This document shows positions 18,401-26,151 of a stretch of 64,000 bases of DNA, piece after piece (positions within the stretch are counted from its first letter, which is position 1; every line of letters starts with the position of its first letter). Both the position numbers and the translations under genes were made by a program. The stretch is taken from positions 1-64,000 of the forward strand of contig NZ_SMKZ01000021.1 of the NCBI RefSeq assembly GCF_004349065.1. Direction: 5' to 3'. The stretch comes from Jiangella asiatica (GTDB taxonomy: Bacteria; Actinomycetota; Actinomycetes; Jiangellales; Jiangellaceae). The notes below the pieces were generated by a model. The model was not told the DNA's origin, ran no database searches, and saw only the letters and a list, made by a program, of their open reading frames with translations.

Positions 18401-18770
18401 AGGTGTAGGCGGTGCCGGCGTCGAGCGACGGTCCCGCGTACGGCACGTAGGACTGCTCGGCGGAGGCGACCTTGCCGCTGTCCCAGACGGTGTCCTCTCC
18501 CGTAACGTCCCGCACGATCAGCTGGTACGCGGTCTGCACCTCGCCGGGGTCGCGGTCGCGCGGTAGCCAGCCGAAGGACGGCGTCCCCTCGACGTTGAGC
18601 GGCTGGACGCGGTCGCCGACGGTGAGCTCGGCGGGCGCGAGTGGTGCCCGGCCGGCCGTCCCCGGATCGGCGTCGGCGGGAGCGGCCCGGCCGGCCGCGG
18701 CGGTGACGGCGACCAGCGCCGCCACCGCGATCAGCACCGCCGAGCGGCGCACCGGAATGGAACGATTCAT
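15462..18770 (-). CDS. secreted alpha-L-rhamnosidase (GH78) with inserted LamG-like domain
   Basis: An 1102-residue secreted GH78 enzyme. Signal peptide about 1-34; Fn3-like module about 45-150; then a concanavalin-like insertion (about 165-320, with LWQLVPGEGLNTHLHR and FRTYVDG) placed inside the rhamnosidase N-region; catalytic six-hairpin domain about 640-960. The acid loop reads DTPTREKGQFLGD, keeping the Asp, Glu, Asp spacing of one GH78 subgroup, and the base Glu is in FTWEAW. Its sequence differs strongly from the second rhamnosidase, so this is not a recent duplication; the pair probably attacks different linkages. GGGAGG lies 6 nt before ATG 18770. A LacI-like operator half overlaps the start codon. 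Translationally coupled to the downstream GH78. Confidence 0.92.
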   Translation of the reverse strand: MNRSIPVRRSAVLIAVAALVAVTAAAGRAAPADADPGTAGRAPLAPAELTVGDRVQPLNVEGTPSFGWLPRDRDPGEVQTAYQLIVRDVTGEDTVWDSGKVASAEQSYVPYAGPSLDAGTAYTWSVRTWDRTDRPSPWAEAARFETGIPNDGWDGAQWIQRAPGGRSPLEIVDGRVRVTGGDITLADMDATATDYTVELTVRPHTRGAGWTFRSPDRRNGYLWQLVPGEGLNTHLHRNGSSTRLASVPLTIVAGTDYQVRMEIAGSTFRTYVDGVLVDEYEDATFAAGGIGLREASNEIGEFDDIEVTAPDGTVLFSDDFAGDLSKWVAAPPSRQPDEWTLARTEVALRDEPVTQARAYVAASHTYELYVDGQRADRGQSFAYSGENYYQASDVTALVDGKDEIALGAILHWYGGGQGRPAGEPGLLVRLVVEYADGSEQVVVSDGSWKVTEGPYVATSRRNGEGDYIEHLDARRVPAGWGRLGFDDAAWADAVVLGPHPTAPFTHLTGQETRLTETTAEPVALLTAADGTPVIDFGVVIPARPVVRFDDGVAGRTVPMRAGYTLTDDGRVATSTLLSQGTNMSFPYTQVDGAQEFRAFTHLGFRYLELPDAGEEITLDDVEAVVVHTDTPAGREATFESSDDTLDAVWDLMVRSAIYSVQEAFVDTPTREKGQFLGDAVNISYATMAAFGERDATQQAIREFLNSASRFWFSGNDLGRYNAVYPNGDGKRDIPDYSLMFVDWVWRYYQETGDRELLAQAYPSVLNTADYVLRHIPETGPTAGLVTQLSGGSGAYQYGIVDWPAPGRFGYDMSAAARTTINAQGVAVLRDAAAMGAALGRPEAETTQLTEHADRLVERMNETLRRPDGVYVDGLAADGSQSTHAGQHSTTYAIAHGVAPAADHEALAEYVAGLGMKQGPMTAHWILQALADAGRPDAVLEMLTDADDLGWANLLAQDATFTWEAWTLDPGTNFSQSHGWGAQAVVDIQQTLLGVRTTSPGAAAVEIAPPGAGLDQASGTVPTQRGDVTVAWRRIGDGVRLELDVPVNVTARVALPVSAGITYRADGRSPATYLGVEDGRAIFEVGSGHSVYQPVRSTEGARR
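18758..18769. promoter_or_regulatory. LacI-type operator-like site on the rhamnosidase start codon
   Basis: On the minus strand TGAATCGTTCCA covers the first codons of the GH78 gene. It matches the palindrome TGAATCGTTTCA downstream of the importer promoter (23878-23889) at 11 of 12 positions. If the same regulator binds both, the extracellular enzymes and the importer form one regulon. Because it falls in coding sequence, chance similarity is possible. Confidence 0.4.
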
Positions 18771-18812
18771 TTTCGACCTCCCGGGTGAAAGCTGACAGGT
18801 ACCGACTCCTCC

Positions 18813-18868
18813 CCGTGATCATCAACCGTGGGCGACGTCATAGCGTCGCCACCGGTTGATGATCACGG
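18813..18868. repeat. 56-bp palindromic element, copy A
   Basis: Arms CCGTGATCATCAAC and GGTTGATGATCACGG enclose an inner GGCGACGTCA / GCGTCGCC stem. The element matches the copy at 46821-46876 in 48 of 56 positions, and one difference (positions 15 and 42 of the element) is compensatory, C-G here and G-C there. It begins 10 nt after the luxR-like stop and precedes the rhamnosidase start, so it can act as an intercistronic terminator. Confidence 0.75.
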
Positions 18869-18878
18869 GAGGGCGTGG

Positions 18879-19094
18879 TCAGAGCAGGCCGCGCCGGGCC
18901 GCCCAGACCACCGCTTCGATCGGGGTGCCGACGCCGAGCCGGTCGCAGATGGCCCGGGTGCGGCGCCGGATCGTCCGGTCGGAGAAGCTCAACCGGCGGC
19001 CGACGGCATCGAGCGGCAGCCCTTGCGAGATCAGCCGCAGCAGTCGTAGGTCATCATGGGCGAGCGACGACCGTTCCGTAGTCGAGGTGGTCAT
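18879..19094 (-). CDS. stand-alone LuxR-type HTH protein, 71 residues
   Basis: A tiny DNA-binding protein consisting almost only of a LuxR C-terminal-like helix-turn-helix: DDLRLLRLISQGLPLDAVGR, then SFSDRTIRRRTRAICDRLGV as the recognition region, then a helix ending in AVVWAARRGLL. No receiver, sensor or autoinducer domain is present, and the protein is shorter than most GerE-type regulators. Position between the importer's substrate-binding gene (31 nt upstream) and the rhamnosidases suggests co-transcription with the importer. It might act as a local DNA-binding modulator or as partner of a larger regulator. A palindromic hairpin follows the stop by 10 nt. Confidence 0.8.
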   Translation of the reverse strand: MTTSTTERSSLAHDDLRLLRLISQGLPLDAVGRRLSFSDRTIRRRTRAICDRLGVGTPIEAVVWAARRGLL

Positions 19095-19125
19095 GCGTTC
19101 CTCCTCGTCGTCGGGGAAGATCGGG

Positions 19126-20220
19126 TCAGAAGTCGAAGTCGTCGATGTTGTCCGCGTTGAACCGGGTGGGCGGGCCCAGCGTCACCACACCGTCCGCGCC
19201 GACGGTGTACTCGCCCAGCTCCCCGGCGGTGAACGTCTCGCCCTCGGCGCCGGTGATGATGCCCGACGCGATCGCCGCGCCGGTGTAGGCGGCCAGCTCG
19301 CCGAGCGCCGTCGGGTCCCAGAGCGCGAACTCCGTCACCGTGCCGTCCTTGACGAACTCGCGCATCTGGTTCGGGGTGCCGAGGCCGGTCAGCGCGACCT
19401 GTCCCTTGAACTCCGACCCAGACAGGTACCGGGCGGCGGCCGCGATGCCCACCGTCGTCGGCGAGATGATGGCGCCGAGGTCGGGGTTGGCCTGCAGCAG
19501 GCCCTGGGTCTCCTGGAAGGACTTCTCGTCCTCGTCGTCGCCGTACACGACGCCGACCAGCTCGATCTCGGCGTAGTCGGGGTTGGAGGCGAGCTCCTCC
19601 TCGATGACAGCGATCCACGCGTTCTGGTTGGTCGCGTTCGCGGTGGCGGAGAGAATCGCCACCGTGCCCGCGCCGCCGATCTGCTCCGACGCCATCTCGA
19701 TGAGCGCGCGGCCCACCTCGTCGCTGTCGACCTGGCTGACGAACACGTCGCGGCAGCCGGGGTCGACGTCGGAGTCGAACGTGACGACGTACGTCTCGGC
19801 CGACCTGGCCTGCTCCAGCGAGGAGCACAGCGCGTTGGGGTCGTTGGCCGAAAGCAGGATGACGTCAGCCGACTGCTGGCTCAGCGTGTTTATGTAGCTC
19901 ACCTGCGACGACGCCGAGGTGTCTGACGGTCCGGTGTACTCGTACTCGCCGCCGAGCTCGTCGACGGCGGCCTGGGCGCCTTCGCTGGACGCCTCGAAGT
20001 ACGGGTTGTTGACCGACTTGGGGAGCATCGCGATGGACAGGTCGGGCGCGAACTCCGCGTCGGGGTCGGCGGCGGCCGCGGACTCGCCGTCACCCCCGCC
20101 GTCGTCGTCGTTGGAGCTGTCCTGGGTGGTGCCACCGCAGGCGGCGACCGTCAGCACCAGGGACAGGCCCAGGGCGACCGGCACGACCGCACGAGTCCGG
20201 CGGGCTCGACTGGCGAACAT
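19126..20220 (-). CDS. rhaS: sugar ABC importer substrate-binding lipoprotein, RhaS-like
   Basis: A 364-residue periplasmic-binding-protein type 1 lipoprotein. The lipobox LVLTVAACGG puts the lipidated Cys near residue 28, followed by an Asp/Gly-rich tether. The binding domain shows family landmarks: IAMLPKSVNNPYF at the first strand, GPSDTSASSQVSYINTLSQQ, and the hinge-region TFDSDVDPGCRDVFVSQVD. This pattern is typical of the rhamnose-binding RhaS group of CUT2 importers. It is the last importer gene, 24 nt after the second permease, as in RhaTPQS operons. The rhamnose assignment also rests on the adjacent rhamnosidases; autoinducer-2 or other deoxy-sugars are alternatives. Confidence 0.85.
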   Translation of the reverse strand: MFASRARRTRAVVPVALGLSLVLTVAACGGTTQDSSNDDDGGGDGESAAAADPDAEFAPDLSIAMLPKSVNNPYFEASSEGAQAAVDELGGEYEYTGPSDTSASSQVSYINTLSQQSADVILLSANDPNALCSSLEQARSAETYVVTFDSDVDPGCRDVFVSQVDSDEVGRALIEMASEQIGGAGTVAILSATANATNQNAWIAVIEEELASNPDYAEIELVGVVYGDDEDEKSFQETQGLLQANPDLGAIISPTTVGIAAAARYLSGSEFKGQVALTGLGTPNQMREFVKDGTVTEFALWDPTALGELAAYTGAAIASGIITGAEGETFTAGELGEYTVGADGVVTLGPPTRFNADNIDDFDF

Positions 20221-20244
20221 GGGCGGTTCCTTTCTCAGGTGGTG

Positions 20245-21291
20245 CTAGGACGTCGGTGTCATACGCAGACGTGCACGCCGGCGGGCCAGTGCGGCCCGTG
20301 CCGAGGTGACGACGTTGGGGGCGAGGACGGACACGATCAGCAACGAGCCGGTGACGACCGTGAGCGCCTCGGTCGAGACGCTGGCCAGGCGCAGCGCGTT
20401 CTGCAGTGAAGTCAGCAGCACGACACCGGCCACCACGCCGGGCAGCGTGCCCTTGCCGCCGAAGATCGACACGCCGCCCAGCAGCACCGCCGCGACGACG
20501 GTGAGCTCGAGGCCGGCGGCGTTGTCGGCGCGCGCGCTGGAGTAGCGCAGCGTCCAGAACACACCGACCAGCCCGGCGACGGCGCCGGAGACGACGTAGA
20601 GCCAGAACTTGAGCCGGCCCACCGGGATACCCGCGAACGCGGCGGCGGTCGGGTTGGCGCCCGCGGCGAAGACCGAACGGCCGACCGGGGTGGCGTGCAG
20701 GGCGGCGGCGAAGATCCCGGACACGACGATCAACGGGATCAGCACGTTGGGCACCGACGACGCGCCGATGTTGCCGATGGTCCAGCTGGTGAAGTCGCGC
20801 GGGTAGTCAGCCACCGCGGTGTCGCCGAGCAGCACGTACGCCAGCCCGCGGTACAGCGCGAGGGTGCCGATGGTGACCGCCAGCGATGGCAGCCCGAGCG
20901 CGGTGACGAAGATGCCGTTGACCGCGCCGAGCACGGCGCCGATCACCACGCACAGCGGCATGATCGTCTCCAGCGGCAGCCCGTTGTTCCACATCACGCC
21001 CATGGCCGAGCTGGTCAGGCCCACCATGCTGGCGACGGAGAGGTCGATCTCGCCGGTGACGATGATCAGCGTCATCGGCAGCGCGAGGAGCAGCACCGGC
21101 GTCAGGTCCAGGATCAGGAAGCCGGCGTTGCGTGAAGTGCCGAAGTGCTCCACCGTGACCGCGGCGACCGCGATGAACACCAACGTCACCAGGACGATGG
21201 CACCGTCCCACCCGATCAGGCGGCCGGAGCGCAGCCGCCCGGACGCCGGCCGGGTGGCGGTGATGCGGTCCGGCGCGGTCTCAGTCGACAT
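20245..21291 (-). CDS. rhaQ: sugar ABC importer permease, RhaQ-like
   Basis: A 348-residue inner-membrane permease of the ribose/rhamnose (CUT2, BPD_transp_2) family with about ten membrane helices. Family landmarks are IVTGEIDLSVASMVGLTSSAMG in helix 3 and LLGGVSIFGGKGTLPG near the C-terminus. The ATG at 21291 gives an 11-nt overlap with the end of the preceding permease, with GGACT-type ribosome pairing; a longer upstream reading frame exists but would run deep into that gene. It pairs with the other permease to form the heterodimeric channel and receives sugar from the lipoprotein encoded downstream. Confidence 0.88.
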   Translation of the reverse strand: MSTETAPDRITATRPASGRLRSGRLIGWDGAIVLVTLVFIAVAAVTVEHFGTSRNAGFLILDLTPVLLLALPMTLIIVTGEIDLSVASMVGLTSSAMGVMWNNGLPLETIMPLCVVIGAVLGAVNGIFVTALGLPSLAVTIGTLALYRGLAYVLLGDTAVADYPRDFTSWTIGNIGASSVPNVLIPLIVVSGIFAAALHATPVGRSVFAAGANPTAAAFAGIPVGRLKFWLYVVSGAVAGLVGVFWTLRYSSARADNAAGLELTVVAAVLLGGVSIFGGKGTLPGVVAGVVLLTSLQNALRLASVSTEALTVVTGSLLIVSVLAPNVVTSARAALARRRARLRMTPTS

Positions 21292-22324
21292 GGGAGTCCT
21301 TCGTCCGCAGGGAGGCCGCGACCCGCAGTCCGACGAAGCGGTCCAGGCCGATGGCACCGAGGATCAGTGCGCCGACGATGGCCTGCTGCCAGAACTGGTC
21401 GATGCTCAGCACCGGCAGCGCGTTGCTGATAACCGTCAGCAGCAGCGCACCCAGCGCCGCGCCGTACACCGTGCCGCTGCCGCCGAAGATCGCGACGCCG
21501 CCGACCACGACGGCCGCCACCACCGACAGCTCCAGCCCGGAGCCGGCCGAGGCGTCGACCGTGCCGTACCGGGCCGCGTGCAGGACGCCGCCGAGCCCGG
21601 CAAGCGCGCCGCACAGCACGTACGCGGTGAGCAGCCGGCGACCGGCTGGGACGCCGGCCAGTCGGGCGGCCTCCGGGCTGGACCCGAGCGCGTACATGTC
21701 CCGGCCGGCGCGGTACCGGGACAAGAACACCCCGATCAGCACCAGCACCACCAACGAGACCATGATCAGGTACGGGATTCCGGCGAACCGGGCGGTTCCG
21801 AAGTCCAGGAAGCCCGGCGGCATGTCCGAGGCGTTGATGCGCGAACCGCCCGCGACGAAGTACACGATGCCGCGGAACACGTAGAGCGTGCCCAGCGTGG
21901 CCACCAGTGGCGGCACCTTGCCGACGTGGATGACGACGCCGTTGACCAGACCGCAGGCGGCACCGACGCCCAGGCCGACCAGCATCGCGACGGGAACGGG
22001 CGTGCCGGCGTTGCTCTGTAGGAAGTCCGCCGTGACATATGCCGAGAGGCCGAGCACCGAGCCGACGGAGAGGTCGATGCCGCGGGTCAGCACCACGACC
22101 GTCATGCCGACGGCCAGCAGCATGGTGATCGCCGCGGACAGCAACAGGTCGCGGATGCTCTGCTGCCCGACGAACCGCGAGTTGACCGCCGCCGTGACCG
22201 CCACCAGCACGGCCAGAGCGATGACCAGGCCGAGCGCCCGGAAGCGCAGCACCAGGTCGAGCGCGGTGGAGCCGGTACGCGTGCGGCCGGTGGCCGGCTC
22301 GGTCGGCTGGGCCAGGAGGGTCAT
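21281..22324 (-). CDS. rhaP: sugar ABC importer permease, RhaP-like
   Basis: A 347-residue CUT2-family permease, about ten membrane helices. Landmarks include [20 protein letters not shown] and [17 protein letters not shown]. Its start overlaps the stop of the ATPase gene by 4 nt (ATGA), and its end overlaps the next permease by 11 nt, so the importer is tightly coupled at translation. The two permeases are homologous but distinct, in line with Rha-type importers that use a P/Q pair rather than one permease. Confidence 0.88.
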   Translation of the reverse strand: MTLLAQPTEPATGRTRTGSTALDLVLRFRALGLVIALAVLVAVTAAVNSRFVGQQSIRDLLLSAAITMLLAVGMTVVVLTRGIDLSVGSVLGLSAYVTADFLQSNAGTPVPVAMLVGLGVGAACGLVNGVVIHVGKVPPLVATLGTLYVFRGIVYFVAGGSRINASDMPPGFLDFGTARFAGIPYLIMVSLVVLVLIGVFLSRYRAGRDMYALGSSPEAARLAGVPAGRRLLTAYVLCGALAGLGGVLHAARYGTVDASAGSGLELSVVAAVVVGGVAIFGGSGTVYGAALGALLLTVISNALPVLSIDQFWQQAIVGALILGAIGLDRFVGLRVAASLRTKDSHVD

Positions 22325-23859
22325 GCCACCGCCTCCTGTCCGGTCGCGAGGAACATCACCGACTCCTCGCTCGCCTCCGCCCGGCTGAGCTCACCGACCA
22401 GCCGCCCCTCCCGGAGGACCAGCACCCGGTCGGCCATGCCCAGGACCTCAGGCAGCTCGGAAGAGACCATGAGGACGGCGACCCCGTCGGCGGCCAGCTG
22501 CGACATCAGCCGGTGCACCTCGGCCTTGGTGCCGACGTCGATGCCACGAGTGGGCTCGTCGACGATGAGCACCTTCGGGTCGGTGGCCAGCCACTTGGCC
22601 AGCACCACCTTCTGCTGATTGCCACCGGAGAGCGTGCCTGCGGGGTCGGTGAGGCGGCCGTAGCGGGTCTGGAGCCGCCGGGTCCACTCCGCGGCCTCAC
22701 GCCGCTCGGCGCCGCCGGTGAGGAAGCCGAACCGGGCCAGCCGGTTGCGCCGGACCAGGGTCGCGTTGCGCATGATGGACAGATCGAGGATGAGCCCCTG
22801 CTGCCGGCGGTCCTCGGGCACCAGGGCCACCCCGGCGCGCATGGCCGCCTTGGAGTTGCCCGCGGGCAACGCCCGGCCGGCGACCCGAACGACGCCGGCG
22901 TCGCGCGGGTCGACCCCGAAAACCGCCTGCACCACCTCGGACCGGCCGGAGCCGACCAGGCCCGCCAGTGCGACGATCTCGCCGGCCCGGACCTGGAACG
23001 ACACGTCGAGATAGACGCCGGCGCGGCTCAGGCCGTCGACCTCCAGGACGACGTCGCCGGGCGTCACCTCCTGCTTGGGGAACAGCGCGCCGAGCTCGCG
23101 TCCGACCATCCGGCGCACGATCTGGTCGATGGTGACGTCGGCCAACAGGTCGGTCGAGACGTGGGCGCCGTCGCGCATCACCGTCACCCGCTGGCACAGC
23201 GCCGCGACCTCGTCGAACCGGTGCGAGATGAACAGCACCGCCGCGCCGGCATCGCGCAGGCCGCGGACCACCGCGAACAGCCGCTCGACCTCGACACCGG
23301 ACAGCGCGGCCGTCGGCTCGTCCATGATCAGCACGGTGGCGTCGACGGAGATGGCCTTCGCGATCTCGACGATCTGCTGGTCGGCGATGGAGAGCCCCTT
23401 GGCCGGGCGGTCCGGGTCCAGCGGGACACCGAGCCGCTCGAACAGGGCGGTGGCGTGGCGGTGCATCTCGGCCCGCTCGATCAGGCCGAACCGTCCGCGC
23501 GGCTGCCGCCCGACGAAGATGTTCTCCGCGACCGACAGGTCGGGGAAGAGCGTGGGCTCCTGGTAGATGACGGCGATGCCGGCGTCCTTGGCCGCCGCGG
23601 TGTTCGTGAACTCGACCGGCTGGCCGCCGACGGTGACGACACCGGCGTCGGGCCGGTGCACCCCGGCCAGGATCTTGATCAGCGTGGACTTGCCGGCACC
23701 GTTCTCGCCGACCAGTGCGTGCGCCTCACCGGGGAACAGCTCCAGCCGCGCGTCGCGCAGGGCCATGACAGCGCCGAACGCCTTGGTCACACCGCTGAGG
23801 GTCACCACGGGGCGAGCTGGCTGCTGACCGGTATCGGACGTGTTCCCGGCTGCGGACAA
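22321..23859 (-). CDS. rhaT: sugar ABC importer double ATPase, RhaT-like
   Basis: A 512-residue ATPase with two nucleotide-binding domains, as in RbsA-type importers. Domain 1 has Walker [10 protein letters not shown], a signature-like [14 protein letters not shown] and Walker [12 protein letters not shown]. Domain 2 has the usual degenerate Walker [25 protein letters not shown] and [12 protein letters not shown]. The start is a TTG at 23859, chosen because GGGAGG stands 6 nt upstream and no better codon exists. It is the first gene of the importer operon, 44 nt after the predicted transcription start zone and behind a LacI-type operator, so expression is likely repressed until sugar is present. 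Confidence 0.9.
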   Translation of the reverse strand: MSAAGNTSDTGQQPARPVVTLSGVTKAFGAVMALRDARLELFPGEAHALVGENGAGKSTLIKILAGVHRPDAGVVTVGGQPVEFTNTAAAKDAGIAVIYQEPTLFPDLSVAENIFVGRQPRGRFGLIERAEMHRHATALFERLGVPLDPDRPAKGLSIADQQIVEIAKAISVDATVLIMDEPTAALSGVEVERLFAVVRGLRDAGAAVLFISHRFDEVAALCQRVTVMRDGAHVSTDLLADVTIDQIVRRMVGRELGALFPKQEVTPGDVVLEVDGLSRAGVYLDVSFQVRAGEIVALAGLVGSGRSEVVQAVFGVDPRDAGVVRVAGRALPAGNSKAAMRAGVALVPEDRRQQGLILDLSIMRNATLVRRNRLARFGFLTGGAERREAAEWTRRLQTRYGRLTDPAGTLSGGNQQKVVLAKWLATDPKVLIVDEPTRGIDVGTKAEVHRLMSQLAADGVAVLMVSSELPEVLGMADRVLVLREGRLVGELSRAEASEESVMFLATGQEAVA

Positions 23860-23877
23860 CGGCGTCCTCCCAGGTAC

Positions 23878-23889
23878 TGAATCGTTTCA
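23878..23889. promoter_or_regulatory. LacI-type operator of the sugar importer operon
   Basis: TGAATCGTTTCA is a near-palindrome with a central CG, the typical shape of LacI-family operators. It lies just downstream of the predicted start of transcription and upstream of the rhaT ribosome site, the usual place for a repressor roadblock. A LacI gene for it is not adjacent; the LacI protein at 46871-47938 is a candidate only by the shared GAATCG core of its own operators. Confidence 0.6.
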
Positions 23890-23902
23890 TGACCTTGCGA
23901 GG

Positions 23903-23931
23903 ACATTAGGGCCAGCGACGCCTCCGGTCAA
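23903..23931 (-). promoter_or_regulatory. promoter of the sugar importer operon
   Basis: On the minus strand TTGACC (23931-23926) and TAATGT (23908-23903) are 17 bp apart, an excellent match to the housekeeping sigma consensus. Transcription would start near 23896, a few bases before the operator. Confidence 0.7.
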
Positions 23932-23968
23932 CCCCGGCCGCGCGCGGAATCGCTCGGCCAGAACCCGA

Positions 23969-24054
23969 AATGATCACGTCCAGCAGGATCACCCGTGCCT
24001 CACCATGATTGCGAGCATGGTGCGACACGAAATCTCGTGCTGAACGTGATCATT
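23969..24054. repeat. nested inverted repeat between the regulator and importer genes
   Basis: An 86-nt element with three nested perfect arms: AATGATCACGT (23969-23979) with 24044-24054, CAGCA (23981-23985) with 24038-24042, and CACCATG (24001-24007) with CATGGTG (24016-24022). It lies downstream of the GntR gene and upstream of the importer promoter, so it may end the regulator transcript or be a mobile palindrome. Its right part shares 14 nt with the intergenic region at 4571-4584. Confidence 0.5.
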
Positions 24055-24093
24055 CCGAGGTCGCGCGCACCGCGGGCACAGGTCAAAGTCATG

Positions 24094-24783
24094 TCAGGTC
24101 AGGCGGGCGGTCCGGTAGAAGCCCTCGATGTGCGCGGCCACCAGCGACGCCGCGCCGTCGCCGTCGCCCCCGGCGATCGCGGCGAACACGGCACGGTGCT
24201 GGCGACGCAGCTCACCGGCGGTGGCCACCCAGTCCGGCAGGTCCGCCGCCGCGGCGACGACGTAGCCGTGGATCGCCTCGCGCAGCGACGCCATGATCGT
24301 GGAGACCAGCACGTTGCCGGCGAGGGTGGCCAGCGCGACGTGGAACTCCGCGTCGAGCAGGTGGAAACGCTCGCGCGGCAGGTCGGGATCGTCCATCGCG
24401 TCCAGCAGCTGGCCGGCAGCGGCGAGCTGCTCCGGATCGGCGCGACCGGCAGCCTCGCGCACCGCCCACGACTCCAGCAGGACCCGTGTCTGGACGATGT
24501 CGCCCATCGGCAGGTGACTGGTGGCCAGGTGCAGCCGCAGCGTGGCTGTCAGCGGTGAGGCCGGCTCGGCGACGATGATCGCGCCGGCCTCGGGCCCGGA
24601 GCCGACCCCCGTACGCACGACGCCCATGGCCTCCAGCACGCGGATCGCTTCGCGGACCGAGGGCCGGCTGACCCCGAGCAGGCTGGCGAGCGCCCGTTCG
24701 CCGGGCAGCCGGTCGCCCAGCCGCAGCCGGCCCGCAGCCAGGTCGGCCTCGATCTGGCGCAGCACCAGCTCGTACGTCCTCAC
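24094..24783 (-). CDS. GntR-family regulator, FadR/FCD subfamily
   Basis: A 229-residue transcription regulator. The N-terminal winged helix (about 1-70) shows the GntR pattern [37 protein letters not shown]; the C-terminal FCD domain (about 85-225) has the metal-site pattern with [14 protein letters not shown] and [13 protein letters not shown]. The GTG at 24783 is the most likely start; the frame continues upstream but without conserved sequence and into the divergent promoter. It faces the L-lactate dehydrogenase gene, and a perfect palindrome between them has the TGGTC-GACCA form bound by FadR/LldR-like proteins. The inducer is probably an organic acid such as lactate or a deoxy-sugar acid. 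Confidence 0.88.
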   Translation of the reverse strand: MRTYELVLRQIEADLAAGRLRLGDRLPGERALASLLGVSRPSVREAIRVLEAMGVVRTGVGSGPEAGAIIVAEPASPLTATLRLHLATSHLPMGDIVQTRVLLESWAVREAAGRADPEQLAAAGQLLDAMDDPDLPRERFHLLDAEFHVALATLAGNVLVSTIMASLREAIHGYVVAAAADLPDWVATAGELRRQHRAVFAAIAGGDGDGAASLVAAHIEGFYRTARLT

Positions 24784-24832
24784 GACCGGCAACCCTACTG
24801 GCCGGCTTCCGCTCCGCGGCCTACCTGGTCTA

Positions 24833-24853
24833 CCGTGTGGTCTGACCACACGG
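24833..24853. promoter_or_regulatory. GntR/FadR-type operator palindrome
   Basis: A perfect 21-bp palindrome centred on 24843, with core GTGGTCTGACCAC. It contains the TGGTNNNACCA pattern of the FadR subfamily. It sits 33 bp upstream of the dehydrogenase start and 49 bp upstream of the regulator start, so one dimer could control both directions. A possible -10 TACCGT (24831-24836) of the dehydrogenase overlaps its left edge. Confidence 0.75.
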
Positions 24854-24886
24854 ACCGCACTCGCACGACGCCTACGGAGCCGTTCC

Positions 24887-26098
24887 ATGACCGACCGACA
24901 GATCCCGCGCTGGTCCGAGCTGAAGCCGCTGCTGCGGGCCAAGCCGGTGACGCTGAATCCCACCGAGCGCCGGCTGGAGAAGGCACTGACCATCCCCGAC
25001 CTGCGCCGCGTCGCCCGGCTGCGCACGCCGCGGTCGGTCTTCGACTACACCGACGGCGCCGCCGAGGCCGAGATCAGCCTGCGCCGCGCCCGCTCGCTGT
25101 TCGCGCACCTCGAGCTGCGTCCGTCGATCCTGCACGACGTCTCCGAGGTCGATCCGACGACGACGATCCTCGGCGCGCCGTCGGCGCAGCCGTTCGCGTT
25201 CGCGCCGACCGGGTTCACCCGGATGATGAACCACGAGGGCGAGAGCGCCGTCGTCCGCGTCGCCGACCGGATCGGCATCCCGTACGCGCTGTCCACCATG
25301 GGCACCACGTCCATCGAAGACGTCGCCGCCGCCGCGCCACGAGCGCGCAAGTGGTTCCAGCTCTACGTGTGGAAGGACCGGTCCTCCGGTGAGGATCTGG
25401 TGAAGCGGGCCGCGGCGGCCGGCTACGAGGCGCTCATGCTCACCGTCGACGTCCCGGTGGCCGGCGCCCGGCTGCGCGACGTCCGCAACGGCTTCACCAT
25501 CCCGCCGACGCTCACGCTGAAGACCGTGCTCGACGCGGCCGCGCACCCAGCGTGGTGGATCAACCTGCTGACCACCAAGCCGCTGCACTTCGCCTCGCTC
25601 AGCGAGTGGCAGGGCACCGTGGCGGAGCTGCTGAACCAGCTGTTCGACCCAACCATGACCATCGAAGACCTCGCGTGGCTGCGATCCATCTGGAGCGGGC
25701 CGCTCATCGTCAAGGGCATCCAGACCGTCGAGGATGCCCGGCGGGTAGTCGACGCCGGCGCGGACGCGATCGTGCTCTCGAACCACGGCGGCCGCCAGCT
25801 CGACCGAGCGCCGGTGCCGCTGCGCATCCTTCCGGAGGTCGCCGCAGCCGTCGGCGACGACACCGAGATCTACCTCGACACCGGCATCCTCAGCGGCGCG
25901 GACATCGTGGCCGCGCTGGCCCTCGGCGCCGACGCCTGCCTCGTCGGCCGCGCCTACCTGTACGGCCTGATGGCCGGCGGCGAGCGCGGGGTCGCCCGGG
26001 CCGCGGAGATCCTGACCACGGAGGTCCGACGCACCATGCAGTTGCTGGGCGTCCGTACCGTGGATGAGCTGAACCCCGACCACGTCCGGCTGCCCTGA
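24887..26098 (+). CDS. lldD: L-lactate dehydrogenase, FMN-dependent (quinone-type)
   Basis: A 403-residue flavoenzyme of the FMN-dependent alpha-hydroxy-acid dehydrogenase family that oxidises L-lactate to pyruvate and passes electrons to the quinone pool. Landmarks: FDYTDGAAE near the N-terminus, the FMN-binding APTGFTRMM, the YVWKDR strand, the Lys of LIVKGIQ, and the active-site His300 in [10 protein letters not shown]. The ATG at 24887 has GGAG 8 nt upstream. First gene of a two-gene unit with the FAH-family hydrolase. In this neighbourhood it may oxidise lactate released from deoxy-sugar breakdown as well as external lactate. Confidence 0.9.
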   Translation: MTDRQIPRWSELKPLLRAKPVTLNPTERRLEKALTIPDLRRVARLRTPRSVFDYTDGAAEAEISLRRARSLFAHLELRPSILHDVSEVDPTTTILGAPSAQPFAFAPTGFTRMMNHEGESAVVRVADRIGIPYALSTMGTTSIEDVAAAAPRARKWFQLYVWKDRSSGEDLVKRAAAAGYEALMLTVDVPVAGARLRDVRNGFTIPPTLTLKTVLDAAAHPAWWINLLTTKPLHFASLSEWQGTVAELLNQLFDPTMTIEDLAWLRSIWSGPLIVKGIQTVEDARRVVDAGADAIVLSNHGGRQLDRAPVPLRILPEVAAAVGDDTEIYLDTGILSGADIVAALALGADACLVGRAYLYGLMAGGERGVARAAEILTTEVRRTMQLLGVRTVDELNPDHVRLP

Positions 26099-26151
26099 CG
26101 CGGCCGCCGCCCGACCCGTACGACAACCACACCACCCAGGGAGACACGATC

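Noticed and set aside
16449-18566. 705-residue plus-strand frame opposite the second rhamnosidase
   Set aside because: No start with ribosome site, no recognisable protein; antisense shadow.
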